Shown in pieces: positions 54,291 to 61,949 of a stretch of DNA of 64,000 nt. The notes under the pieces were generated by a model that made no database searches, had not been told where the DNA came from, and worked only from the letters and a program-made list of their open reading frames with translations. The translations under genes were made by a program, and so were the position numbers. Source of the DNA: Chitinophagaceae bacterium (GTDB lineage Bacteria > Bacteroidota > Bacteroidia > Chitinophagales > Chitinophagaceae); contig SCVJ01000032.1 in NCBI GenBank assembly GCA_004322425.1, forward strand, positions 18,099 through 82,098. The letters are read 5' to 3'. The first letter of the stretch is position 1; every line of letters begins with the position of its first letter.

Positions 54291-54464
54291 AGCCTCGTTA
54301 TTTTACAGATAACTCTCAGGCTAGTTGAACTACGATCGAACCCCTATAACTATTTTCCAAATATTAAAGAAGTAAAAACGTCAAATAAAGGAAACAAGAT
54401 AGCCATAGATTTTTTTCGTCAGATTAATGAAGTTCAAGATAAGCAAAAGACCCATAATATATAA
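54291..54464 (+). pseudogene. Start-less open frame, possible gene remnant
   Basis: Fifty-eight codons are open between the stop at 54288 and TAA at 54462, with protein-like composition (NYFPNIKEVKT, IAIDFFRQINEVQDK) but no ATG, GTG or TTG start. It may be the 3' end of a lost gene or chance. The end overlaps the palindrome at 54438-54481. The rest of 54283-54541 holds nothing else recognised. Confidence 0.25.
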
Positions 54465-54481
54465 TGATTCTTTTGCTTATC
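54438..54481. repeat. Perfect 13-base inverted repeat
   Basis: GATAAGCAAAAGA (54438-54450) and TCTTTTGCTTATC (54469-54481) are exact reverse complements around an 18-base AT-rich loop. No T run follows on the plus strand, so it is not a standard terminator. It lies between two convergent transcripts (FAH and DUF2200). Confidence 0.65.
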
Positions 54482-54541
54482 AAGTCAAGTATATTTAACT
54501 ATGTTGGCGGTGTGGGGCGATAAAACTTTTTGCCACTCCAA

Positions 54542-54907
54542 TTATTCCGTTCGCAAATTCTTTTCCATCTTCCGCCCTTTGGCTAATTCATCAATCAATT
54601 TGTCTAAATACCTCGCTTGTTGCGTTAAGGAATTTTTAATTTCTTCGATTCTGTAACCACAAATAACGCCGGTTATAAGTTGCGCATTGGGATTCAGTTT
54701 TGCTTTTTTGAAAAAAGTTTCAAAAGTTACTTTCTCATTAATTAATGCTTGTAGTTGTTGGTCATCAAAACCCGTGAGCCATTCTATCACCTGCTTTAAT
54801 TCTTCTTTTGTCCTTCCCTTCGTTTCCACTTTTTTTAGGTAGTGCGGATAAACCGATGCAAAAACCATCTTTGCTATTCGCTCATCGTGTTCGGGAGTTG
54901 TGTTCAT
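54542..54907 (-). CDS. DUF2200-family protein
   Basis: A 121-residue cytoplasmic protein matching DUF2200: DERIAKMVFASVYPHYLKKVE, ELKQVIEWLTGFD, then FFKKAKLNPNAQLITGVICGYRIEEI. Function is unknown. Its start overlaps the stop of the YdeI-like gene by four bases (ATGA), so the two are coupled. Confidence 0.88.
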   Translation of the reverse strand: MNTTPEHDERIAKMVFASVYPHYLKKVETKGRTKEELKQVIEWLTGFDDQQLQALINEKVTFETFFKKAKLNPNAQLITGVICGYRIEEIKNSLTQQARYLDKLIDELAKGRKMEKNLRTE

Positions 54908-55191
54908 TTATCAAGCGATTTAAACCATTTTTTTGCATTGGGCCTCCGGTGCGGACAGCCGGGCCAGCAGCAGGGTTGCCGCTTTCCTTCTGATAATTCT
55001 TCTATCATTCGGCGAACATGTTCTACTCTGGTTTCTTCTTTTTTAACAATCGTAACCCAGCAAATCCATTCGTTGCGCTGAATGGGTGTAAGTTTATTCC
55101 AGCGATCAATCATTTGTTCATTGGCCGTCAAAACTATTTCCATATCATTCGGCACTTCGTGTAAAATGCCCGCAGAAATTTTTTGAGCCAT
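54904..55191 (-). CDS. YdeI/OmpD-associated family protein
   Basis: A 95-residue soluble protein. NKLTPIQRNEWICWVTIVKKEETR and RMIEELSEGKRQPCCWPGCPHR match the YdeI/OmpD-associated family. The C-terminal CCWPGCP may bind a metal, which is a guess. E. coli YdeI is linked to peptide resistance. It is coupled to the DUF2200 gene and separate from the channel-like gene. Confidence 0.85.
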   Translation of the reverse strand: MAQKISAGILHEVPNDMEIVLTANEQMIDRWNKLTPIQRNEWICWVTIVKKEETRVEHVRRMIEELSEGKRQPCCWPGCPHRRPNAKKWFKSLDK

Positions 55192-55241
55192 AAAAATTAT
55201 AGGTCTTTAAATTTTAAACCGTCTGTTCGTTTGTCATTCCA

Positions 55242-55598
55242 TTAGTTTTCAGACTCATCTTGTTCAACGTGTAAAATATGCAACAGCCTATGAATAATGG
55301 GCGCAAAGAAAACCGCGGTAATACTTAAAAAAGCCACACCGCTATACAGGGCATAAATGGAGGAAAATATTTTTGCTGTTGGTGTAGTCATTTCTACAAC
55401 CGGCCCCATGCCTGTCAATATCATACAGGTCATATGAAAACTATCGAGCCAAGATATTTTACCAAAATAAGAATAACCGATTGTTCCGATAAGAACCGAA
55501 AAAAAGATTAGCCCAAGTGCAAAAAGTACATAGCGCCCAAGTCTGAATAAGAAGTGGGGCAATGGAGTAACTTTTTGTTTACGGTTTTCAAATTTCAT
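55242..55598 (-). CDS. Two-helix potassium-channel-like membrane protein
   Basis: A 118-residue protein with two membrane helices (about 20-43 and 72-100) joined by a pore-like loop, as in KcsA-type channels. The loop WLDSFHMTCMILTGMGPVVEM stands where TVGYG would be, and the filter reads T62-G-M-G-P66. The C terminus (HRLLHILHVEQDESEN) is soluble. It may be a channel with altered selectivity or a non-conducting relative. It follows the PepSY-like gene by 14 bases on the same strand. Confidence 0.7.
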   Translation of the reverse strand: MKFENRKQKVTPLPHFLFRLGRYVLFALGLIFFSVLIGTIGYSYFGKISWLDSFHMTCMILTGMGPVVEMTTPTAKIFSSIYALYSGVAFLSITAVFFAPIIHRLLHILHVEQDESEN

Positions 55599-55612
55599 AT
55601 CTTTTTTATTTA

Positions 55613-56029
55613 TTACTTTATTTCTGTTCCTTCTGCTGTGTAAAAAAGTTCAATAGTTTTGTTGCCTTGCTTTATCTCTATTTCAAATTTTGTTATGCCT
55701 TTTGAAGTTTCAATCTTGGCTACCGCTTTTACTTTTGCCCCTTTGTGTGTAGCGTTAAACGATGTTTGCACTTTTTCAGGTAACTGATTTAATGAAGATG
55801 GACTTTCGATTTCCAGCCATAAACCTAAGTCACTAAAGTTGGCTGAATAGTTTACACCTTTCCACTCAAACGATGCTTCATATTCATGGGCATTTTCTTT
55901 ATCCCATTTTACATGAGTAGCGCTTGGAAATTTTTGATTGAACGCTTTTGTAACAGCTTCGGGTGGTGTGCTCGCAAACAAGAATGTTGAAATTGCCAAC
56001 ATGCAAGCCATAAGAATTATTTGTTTCAT
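55613..56029 (-). CDS. PepSY-like periplasmic protein
   Basis: A 138-residue exported protein with a signal peptide (about 1-20, ending LFAS). It contains two repeats of the PepSY-like (DUF2874) fold: PSATHVKWDKENAHEYEASFEW and the later VKAVAKIETSKGITKFEIEI. These small proteins are common in Bacteroidota and may bind or inhibit peptidases, though no partner is known. It is first in a unit with the channel-like gene. Confidence 0.85.
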   Translation of the reverse strand: MKQIILMACMLAISTFLFASTPPEAVTKAFNQKFPSATHVKWDKENAHEYEASFEWKGVNYSANFSDLGLWLEIESPSSLNQLPEKVQTSFNATHKGAKVKAVAKIETSKGITKFEIEIKQGNKTIELFYTAEGTEIK

Positions 56030-56147
56030 TTTTATTGTTTTTTAATTGTTTGATTTAACGGTCAAAGTTCGTTTTTTGTTCTACTCACTTGGTTTTTCGG
56101 ACTCTGGTGATTTTCTCAGGATAAAGAATCAGTTTTTAGTTCTATTA

Positions 56148-56294
56148 TCATCTTCCATTTTTCGATACATGTCTAATTGACCCTGTCTGTATCCTTATCT
56201 TTCCCCAAACCAATAAAAGAATTATTAGAATCACCAACCACTCACCCGATCCTAAATTTTGTATAACTATATTTTTGGTTGCTAAATATTGTAG
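56148..56294 (-). pseudogene. TatA-like N-terminal helix in a frame without a start
   Basis: An open frame of 48 codons plus stop, read on the minus strand, contains NLGSGEWLVILIILLLVWGK, which looks like the TatA/TatE membrane helix (G-x-x-E, hydrophobic run, Gly-Lys). No ATG precedes the helix, and the amphipathic helix after it is missing. It lies within the 56030-56386 gap, which otherwise holds no recognised feature. It may be a decayed tatA. Confidence 0.35.
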
Positions 56295-56386
56295 CTAAAG
56301 GTACTGCGTTGCAACATAAAAAATCGACAAATATGGTTTTTATTTTTTCTCATTAAAAGTGTAGCATTGCAGCTGCCGACACTCCT

Positions 56387-58288
56387 ATGAAAAAACCAAG
56401 TTTATTTTTTCCACAAAACGTTCTTGTGCTGCTAAGGCGGCTCAGCATTGTGTTGCTTTGTTTTCAGCTTAGCCGGCTGTTGTTTTATGTGTCAAACCGT
56501 GCCAGCTTTTCGGCCGTTTCCGCAACCGATTTCTTGGCGGCTCTGTGGTTTGATATTATTACCATCTGCCTTATTGCTATTCCTTTTTCTTTTTTTTCCC
56601 TGCTCCCTTTCTCATTTACAGCCAACAAATATTATCAAGGGTTTTTAAAAATTTTATTTCATTTTATCAACACCATCGCCTTATCGCTGAACCTGATGGA
56701 TGTAGTGTATTTTAATTATTCCAATAAGCGTTCGGCCATGGAATTAGTTGATATTTTACAAGGAACGAACGACTTGCAGCAACAATTTTTTTCTTTAGTT
56801 CGCGATTTTTGGTGGCTACTAATTATACTTCTGCTTCTTTCTTTTTTATCCAACTATTTATATAATAAAACAAAATATGTTATTGCGCCTTTTACCTATC
56901 TCAATTTCAATTCAGGACTAAAACATGTCTCTGCATTTTTTATTTCATTATTGGCGCTTATTATTTTGGGAAGAGGCGGGTTTCAACTAAAACCACTTGG
57001 CCCTTTGGATGCTTCAAAATTTACACGAGTAGAAAATTGCGCTCTTATCTTAAACACTCCTTTTACTTTGTTGAAGTCGTTCAATAAAGTGTTGCTGCAA
57101 CAAAAAAATTATTTTTCGGAAAAAGAAGCACTGCAACTTTTTAATCCCATCATAAAAACAAATCCTCAACACCTGCTCCCCAAAAACACAAACGTTGTTA
57201 TTATTATTTTAGAAAGTTTTGGCAACGAATGGATTGGCGCGGCGGGCGCCAAAAACTCTTTTACTCCTTTTCTGGATTCGTTGGCCAACGAAAGTTTATA
57301 TTTTAAAAACGGGATAGCCAACGGGAAAAAATCAATCGAAGCCGCTTCAGCGGTTATTGCTTCGCTGCCTTCGCTTTTAGACAATCCTTATATATCATCT
57401 CCCTATTCCAACAATTCAATTTATCCATTACCGAAAATTCTAGCTGAGCAAGGATATCGATCTGCCTTTTTTCACGCGGGCACAAACGGCTCTATGAAAT
57501 TTGATGCTTTTGCAGCGCAAGCAGGATTTGATGATTATTTTGGAAGAACTGAATATAATAATGACGATCACTTTGATGGCACTTGGGGAATTTTGGATGA
57601 ATATTTTAATCCGTGGACGGCGAAACAATTGAGCGCTTTTTCAACTCCTTTTTTTGCTACACTTTTTACTTCCACCTCGCACCATCCGTATTTTATTCCC
57701 GAACACCTGCGCGGAAAATTAAAAAAAGGGCCCGAACAAATTTGCGAATCGCTTGCTTACGGAGATTATAGTTTGAGAAAATTTTTTGAAGAAGCAAAAA
57801 AGCAAGAATGGTTTTCCAACACTTTATTTGTGCTGTGTGCCGATCATGCCTCCCTCAGCAATTCGGCTATTTATAGCCAGCCTACAGAGATTTATAAAAT
57901 CCCGATTCTATTTTATCATCCCTCCGGAACCATTGTGCCTAAAACAGAAAATGAAATTTTTCAGCAATTAGATATCATGCCCACTGTTTTGGAATTATTG
58001 AACATTGAAAAAGAAATTTATAGTTTTGGGAAATCTTATTTTAAAAAAGCAGGGGGGGAGGCATTTAATTATTTAGAGGGTACTTATTATTATTTCAACT
58101 CCCGGCATCTGATCAGTTTTTCAAATGATAAAACAAAAAACTTGTACAATACTTCTGTAAAAATAAAAAATAACCCCGATTCGCTTTTTTACTTGAAAGA
58201 AAAAAGTACACAGTACGAAAAAAAATTAAAAGCCGTTATTCAACGTTACAATCACGACATGATTTTAAATCAAACTAAGCCCCAATAA
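56387..58288 (+). CDS. LTA synthase-like phosphotransferase (sulfatase fold)
   Basis: A 633-residue membrane enzyme with about five N-terminal helices (to about 200) and a large periplasmic domain of the alkaline phosphatase/sulfatase superfamily. VVIIILESFGNEWIG holds the first metal ligand; the nucleophile is Ser in NGKKSIEAAS, where Gram-positive LtaS has Thr; CADHASLSN holds later ligands. It may move phosphoglycerol or phosphoethanolamine to an envelope glycan. It is a single gene ending at a terminator. Confidence 0.88.
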   Translation: MKKPSLFFPQNVLVLLRRLSIVLLCFQLSRLLFYVSNRASFSAVSATDFLAALWFDIITICLIAIPFSFFSLLPFSFTANKYYQGFLKILFHFINTIALSLNLMDVVYFNYSNKRSAMELVDILQGTNDLQQQFFSLVRDFWWLLIILLLLSFLSNYLYNKTKYVIAPFTYLNFNSGLKHVSAFFISLLALIILGRGGFQLKPLGPLDASKFTRVENCALILNTPFTLLKSFNKVLLQQKNYFSEKEALQLFNPIIKTNPQHLLPKNTNVVIIILESFGNEWIGAAGAKNSFTPFLDSLANESLYFKNGIANGKKSIEAASAVIASLPSLLDNPYISSPYSNNSIYPLPKILAEQGYRSAFFHAGTNGSMKFDAFAAQAGFDDYFGRTEYNNDDHFDGTWGILDEYFNPWTAKQLSAFSTPFFATLFTSTSHHPYFIPEHLRGKLKKGPEQICESLAYGDYSLRKFFEEAKKQEWFSNTLFVLCADHASLSNSAIYSQPTEIYKIPILFYHPSGTIVPKTENEIFQQLDIMPTVLELLNIEKEIYSFGKSYFKKAGGEAFNYLEGTYYYFNSRHLISFSNDKTKNLYNTSVKIKNNPDSLFYLKEKSTQYEKKLKAVIQRYNHDMILNQTKPQ

Positions 58289-58290
58289 AA

Positions 58291-58313
58291 AAAGAAGGCA
58301 CTACACCTTCTTT
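58291..58313. terminator. Bidirectional hairpin terminator between the LtaS-like gene and ssb
   Basis: A perfect AAAGAAGG/CCTTCTTT stem (58291-58298 with 58306-58313), a 7-base loop, A-rich on the left and T-rich on the right. The genes on both sides converge on it. Confidence 0.75.
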
Positions 58314-58344
58314 CTTTACTTTACAGAGTTTCCAAATTTGCTAC

Positions 58345-58695
58345 TCAACTCTCGGCAACAATTTTTGCACCCAACAGTAGTAATTCATTTACTTGTATTT
58401 CAGTAACGTATTTTTTGTTCCCTGATTTGTCGTTGTAAGTGCGGTTAACTAATTTTCCTTCAATCGCAACTTCTTTTCCTTTGTCAAGATATTTTTCTGC
58501 AATCGCGGCAAGCTTGCCCCAAGCCACTAAGCGATGCCATTGTGTATCGGTAATTTTTTCACCATCGGCATTGCGATAAGTTTCATTGGTTGCAATGCTG
58601 AACTGTGCCAACATTTTACCGTCTTCCATTTTTTTTACTTCGGGTTTTCCACCCAAATTTCCAATCAACTGTACTTTGTTTTTTAACGTGTTCAT
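58345..58695 (-). CDS. ssb: Short single-stranded DNA-binding protein
   Basis: A 116-residue SSB consisting of little more than the OB fold: LKNKVQLIGNLGGKPEVKK, FSIATNETYRNADGEKITDTQWHRL and KGKEVAIEGKLVNRTYND. It ends VNELLLLGAKIVAES without the Gly/Pro linker or the acidic DDDxPF tip used to bind partner proteins. It is therefore probably a second SSB paralogue rather than the main replication SSB. Confidence 0.9.
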   Translation of the reverse strand: MNTLKNKVQLIGNLGGKPEVKKMEDGKMLAQFSIATNETYRNADGEKITDTQWHRLVAWGKLAAIAEKYLDKGKEVAIEGKLVNRTYNDKSGNKKYVTEIQVNELLLLGAKIVAES

Positions 58696-58902
58696 GACTT
58701 TTAGTTTGTGTCCCGTTTATTGCGGAACGGTTATTGTTTAATATTTCAGTCAACCAACGGCGCCATCGATTGACAACACAAAGATGTACTGCCAAAAATC
58801 AGGAGTCGGTTTTTAACCCTTTACTTGCGGATGTAGCCGTTTGTAAGCAATTGCATTTAGAAAATATTTGCTACCTTTTGCACTTCAAAACCGATTACTG
58901 AA

Positions 58903-59283
58903 ATGGCTGCTTCAACCACCGAAACAAAACTTTGTCTTAATTGTAAAAAGCCACTGCGTGGACGATCGGATAAAAAGTTTTGTACTGATTTTTGTCGCAA
59001 TGGTTTTAACAATCAACTAAAAAGCAACAGCAATAATTTTATTCGCAACACAAATAATGCGCTTGGGAAAAATCGCCGCATTTTAGAATCGTTGCTTCCG
59101 GAAAATGAAGAAATGGGAAAAACAACTAAAGAAAAGTTAAACCGTCTCGGATTCAATTTCAAATTCATCACCCATCTTTACACCAATAAAAAAGGGAATA
59201 CTTATTTTTTCTGTTACGAATACGGCTATCTTCCGCTCGATGGCGATTGGTTTTTGATTGTAAAAAGAAAAGAGCAGGATTAA
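58903..59283 (+). CDS. Zinc-ribbon-like protein of unknown function
   Basis: A 126-residue protein. The N-terminal zinc site is CLNCKKPLRGRSDKKFCTDFC, a C-x2-C and C-x3-C pair as in the DUF2116-type zinc ribbon. The C-terminal 60 residues (LNRLGFNFKFITHLYTNKKGNTYFFCYEYGY) form a small alpha/beta domain. A nucleic-acid role is plausible but unproven. It is 9 bases upstream of the flavin reductase gene on the same strand. Confidence 0.75.
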   Translation: MAASTTETKLCLNCKKPLRGRSDKKFCTDFCRNGFNNQLKSNSNNFIRNTNNALGKNRRILESLLPENEEMGKTTKEKLNRLGFNFKFITHLYTNKKGNTYFFCYEYGYLPLDGDWFLIVKRKEQD

Positions 59284-59292
59284 TAAAAAAAT

Positions 59293-60174
59293 ATGATTTT
59301 TAATTTAAAAGAATTACAGCCGGGAGAAGTACAATATTATTTGCAACATGTTGTTGCTCCTCGCCCTGTTTGTTTTGCATCCACTATTGATAAAGCAGGC
59401 AATGTAAATTTGAGTCCCTTTAGTTTTTTTAATTTATTTTCTTCAAATCCCCCGATAGTAATTTTTTCTCCGGCAAGAAGAGTTCGCGACAATACAACCA
59501 AACACACATTGGAAAATGTAAAAGAAGTTCCCGAGGTGGTTATAAATATTGTTACATACGATATGGTTCAACAAGCTTCTTTGGCTAGTTGCGAATTTCC
59601 AAAGCACGTGAATGAATTTGTAAAAGCCGGATTTACATCGGAACCCGCTACGTTGGTTCGTCCTCCAATGGTGAAAGAAAGTAAAATAAAATTGGAATGT
59701 GTTGTTCAAGAAATAAAACCGTTGGGAACTGAAGGCGGTGCAGGCAACTTAATTATTTGCGAAGTTTTAAAATTACATATTGATGATTCGTTGCTTGATG
59801 AAAATAAAAAAATGGATCAGCGAAAAATAAATCACGTGGCTCGCCTTGGTGTTAACTGGTATTGTGTTGTCAATGAATCTAATCTTTTCACCGTTCCTAA
59901 ACCCAATACGGAGTTGGGAATTGGCGTTGATGCCCTGCCGGAAAGTATTCGCAACAGCAAAATATTATCGGGCAACAATCTAGGCCAGCTTGCCAATGTA
60001 ACTGAATTGCCTGTTGTTAATGCTGGATTTGATGATAGTCGCCTGAAAGAAATTATTCAGTACTATAGTATCAACCCCGATGAAATGGAAAAAGAATTAC
60101 ATAGCTACGCAAGAACACTTTTAGACAAAGGATTTGTAAATGACGCTTGGCAAATATTATTATCTTCTGTTTAG
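59293..60174 (+). CDS. Flavin reductase-family protein
   Basis: A 293-residue protein with the split-barrel FMN-binding domain in its first 190 residues: APRPVCFASTIDKAGNVNLSPFSFF and SSNPPIVIFSPARR are typical. The remaining 100 residues are an extension not seen in small flavin reductases. It probably binds FMN and reduces it or a substrate with NAD(P)H. It follows the zinc-ribbon gene by 9 bases. Confidence 0.85.
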   Translation: MIFNLKELQPGEVQYYLQHVVAPRPVCFASTIDKAGNVNLSPFSFFNLFSSNPPIVIFSPARRVRDNTTKHTLENVKEVPEVVINIVTYDMVQQASLASCEFPKHVNEFVKAGFTSEPATLVRPPMVKESKIKLECVVQEIKPLGTEGGAGNLIICEVLKLHIDDSLLDENKKMDQRKINHVARLGVNWYCVVNESNLFTVPKPNTELGIGVDALPESIRNSKILSGNNLGQLANVTELPVVNAGFDDSRLKEIIQYYSINPDEMEKELHSYARTLLDKGFVNDAWQILLSSV

Positions 60175-60180
60175 TTACCT

Positions 60181-60264
60181 ATGAAAAAAATAAAACAACG
60201 GTTTATGTGGCGGTCGCATTGGGAACCGTGGAAAAATTTCGAAAGAATTAATTTTTATCGTTAA
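60181..60264 (+). CDS. Possible 27-residue basic, aromatic peptide
   Basis: An ATG-started frame MKKIKQRFMWRSHWEPW... to TAA, six bases after the flavin reductase stop. It is basic and rich in Trp and Phe. No family is recognised and chance cannot be ruled out in an AT-rich gap. Confidence 0.22.
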   Translation: MKKIKQRFMWRSHWEPWKNFERINFYR

Positions 60265-60298
60265 CCAGTAACTTCGCATCTGTTGAAATAAAATAAAA

Positions 60299-61819
60299 AT
60301 GAACAAAGAACATTTATCCGAGCAAGAACAAATACGTAGAGAGAAGCTAAGTGAACTTCAACGATTGGGCATCGATCCATTTCCTGCAGCTACATTTCCC
60401 GTGAACAGCCAGGCGGTATTTATCAAACAAAATTTTACCGAAGAAAATAAATCTGAGTTTGCCGATGTTTGTTTTGCTGGTCGCATTATGAGTGTTCGCG
60501 ATATGGGAAAAGCAAATTTTGCAGTTTTACAAGATTCCACTGGAAGAATTCAGGTTTATATTCGACGTGATGATATTTGCACTGGCGAGGATAAATCTCT
60601 GTATGATATTGTTTGGAAAAAATGTATCGATATTGGCGACATCGTTGGACTAAAAGGATTTGTTTTTAAAACAAAAACCGGCGAAACTTCTATTCACGCT
60701 ACTGAACTAACTATACTTTGCAAATCATTAAAACCATTGCCTGTTGTAAAAGAATCCGAAGGACAACAGTTTGATGTAGTTACCGATCCCGAATTCAAAT
60801 ACCGGCAACGCTATGCCGACCTCATTATTAATCCGGAGGTTAAAGAAGTTTTTATAAAAAGAACAAAACTTATCAACGCTATTCGTAATTTTTTAAATGA
60901 ACGAGGTGCGATGGAAATTGACACACCGGTTTTACAAAACATTCCCGGTGGTGCGCTAGCACGACCTTTTTCTACGCATCATAATGCGTTGGATATGCCC
61001 ATGTATTTGCGCATTGCCAACGAACTTTATTTAAAAAGATTAATTGTTGGCGGATTCGATTGGGTGTATGAATTCAGTCGCAATTTTAGAAACGAAGGAA
61101 TGGATCGTACGCACAATCCTGAGTTTACTATTCTAGAATTTTATGTGGCGTATAAAGATTATTTGTGGATGATGGAAATAACAGAGCAGTTGTTGGAAAC
61201 AGCAGCTGTTGCCGTAAATGGAACTACAATGGTAACGGTGGATGGAAAAGAAATTAATTTCAAAGCGCCGTACCGACGAGTTACTATGTTTGATGCCATT
61301 TTAGAACATACAGGAATTGACATTGGCAATATGAATGAAGAAGAGTTGCGCGGTGTTTGCAAACAACTTCATATTCATGAAGACAAAACCATGGGCAAGG
61401 GAAAATTGATTGATGAAATTTTTAGCGCCAAATGTGAAAAGTATTTTATTCAGCCCACCTTTATTACAGATTATCCTGTGGAGATGAGCCCGCTCACCAA
61501 AAAACATAGAAGCAAACCAGGTTTGGTGGAAAGATTTGAATTGATGATTAATGGCAAAGAAGTTGCCAACGCTTATAGTGAATTGAACGACCCGATTGAT
61601 CAACGCAACCGATTTGAAGAGCAGGCAAAATTGATGGAGCGAGGCGATGACGAAGCTATGTTTATTGATTATGATTTTCTTCGTGCCTTGGAATATGGCA
61701 TGCCGCCTACTTCCGGCATTGGTTTTGGAATTGACCGTATTTGTATGTTGTTGCTCAATCAGCCCTCTATTCAAGATGTACTATTATTTCCGATGATGCG
61801 CCCGGAGAAACAGGAATAA
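60299..61819 (+). CDS. lysS: Lysyl-tRNA synthetase, class II
   Basis: This enzyme charges tRNA-Lys. The 506-residue protein has an N-terminal OB-fold anticodon-binding domain (about 50-150; AGRIMSVRDMGKANFAVLQD) and the class II catalytic core, with motif 2 in FRNEGMDRTHNPEFT and motif 3 in GIGFGIDRICMLL. It starts 35 bases after a possible small ORF and is a single gene. TAACTTCG (60267-60274), one base off the -7 consensus, may be its promoter. Confidence 0.97.
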   Translation: MNKEHLSEQEQIRREKLSELQRLGIDPFPAATFPVNSQAVFIKQNFTEENKSEFADVCFAGRIMSVRDMGKANFAVLQDSTGRIQVYIRRDDICTGEDKSLYDIVWKKCIDIGDIVGLKGFVFKTKTGETSIHATELTILCKSLKPLPVVKESEGQQFDVVTDPEFKYRQRYADLIINPEVKEVFIKRTKLINAIRNFLNERGAMEIDTPVLQNIPGGALARPFSTHHNALDMPMYLRIANELYLKRLIVGGFDWVYEFSRNFRNEGMDRTHNPEFTILEFYVAYKDYLWMMEITEQLLETAAVAVNGTTMVTVDGKEINFKAPYRRVTMFDAILEHTGIDIGNMNEEELRGVCKQLHIHEDKTMGKGKLIDEIFSAKCEKYFIQPTFITDYPVEMSPLTKKHRSKPGLVERFELMINGKEVANAYSELNDPIDQRNRFEEQAKLMERGDDEAMFIDYDFLRALEYGMPPTSGIGFGIDRICMLLLNQPSIQDVLLFPMMRPEKQE

Positions 61820-61949
61820 TATGTTATTTGGATGTTTATTAAAAAATTGGAATTATTTCCTAAAATTATCTTTCTTATAGACGGTTTAGTTGCTTTACTT
61901 ACCGCATTTTTTCTGTTTGTTATTCAGAAATTATAAAAACTCTCTTAAC

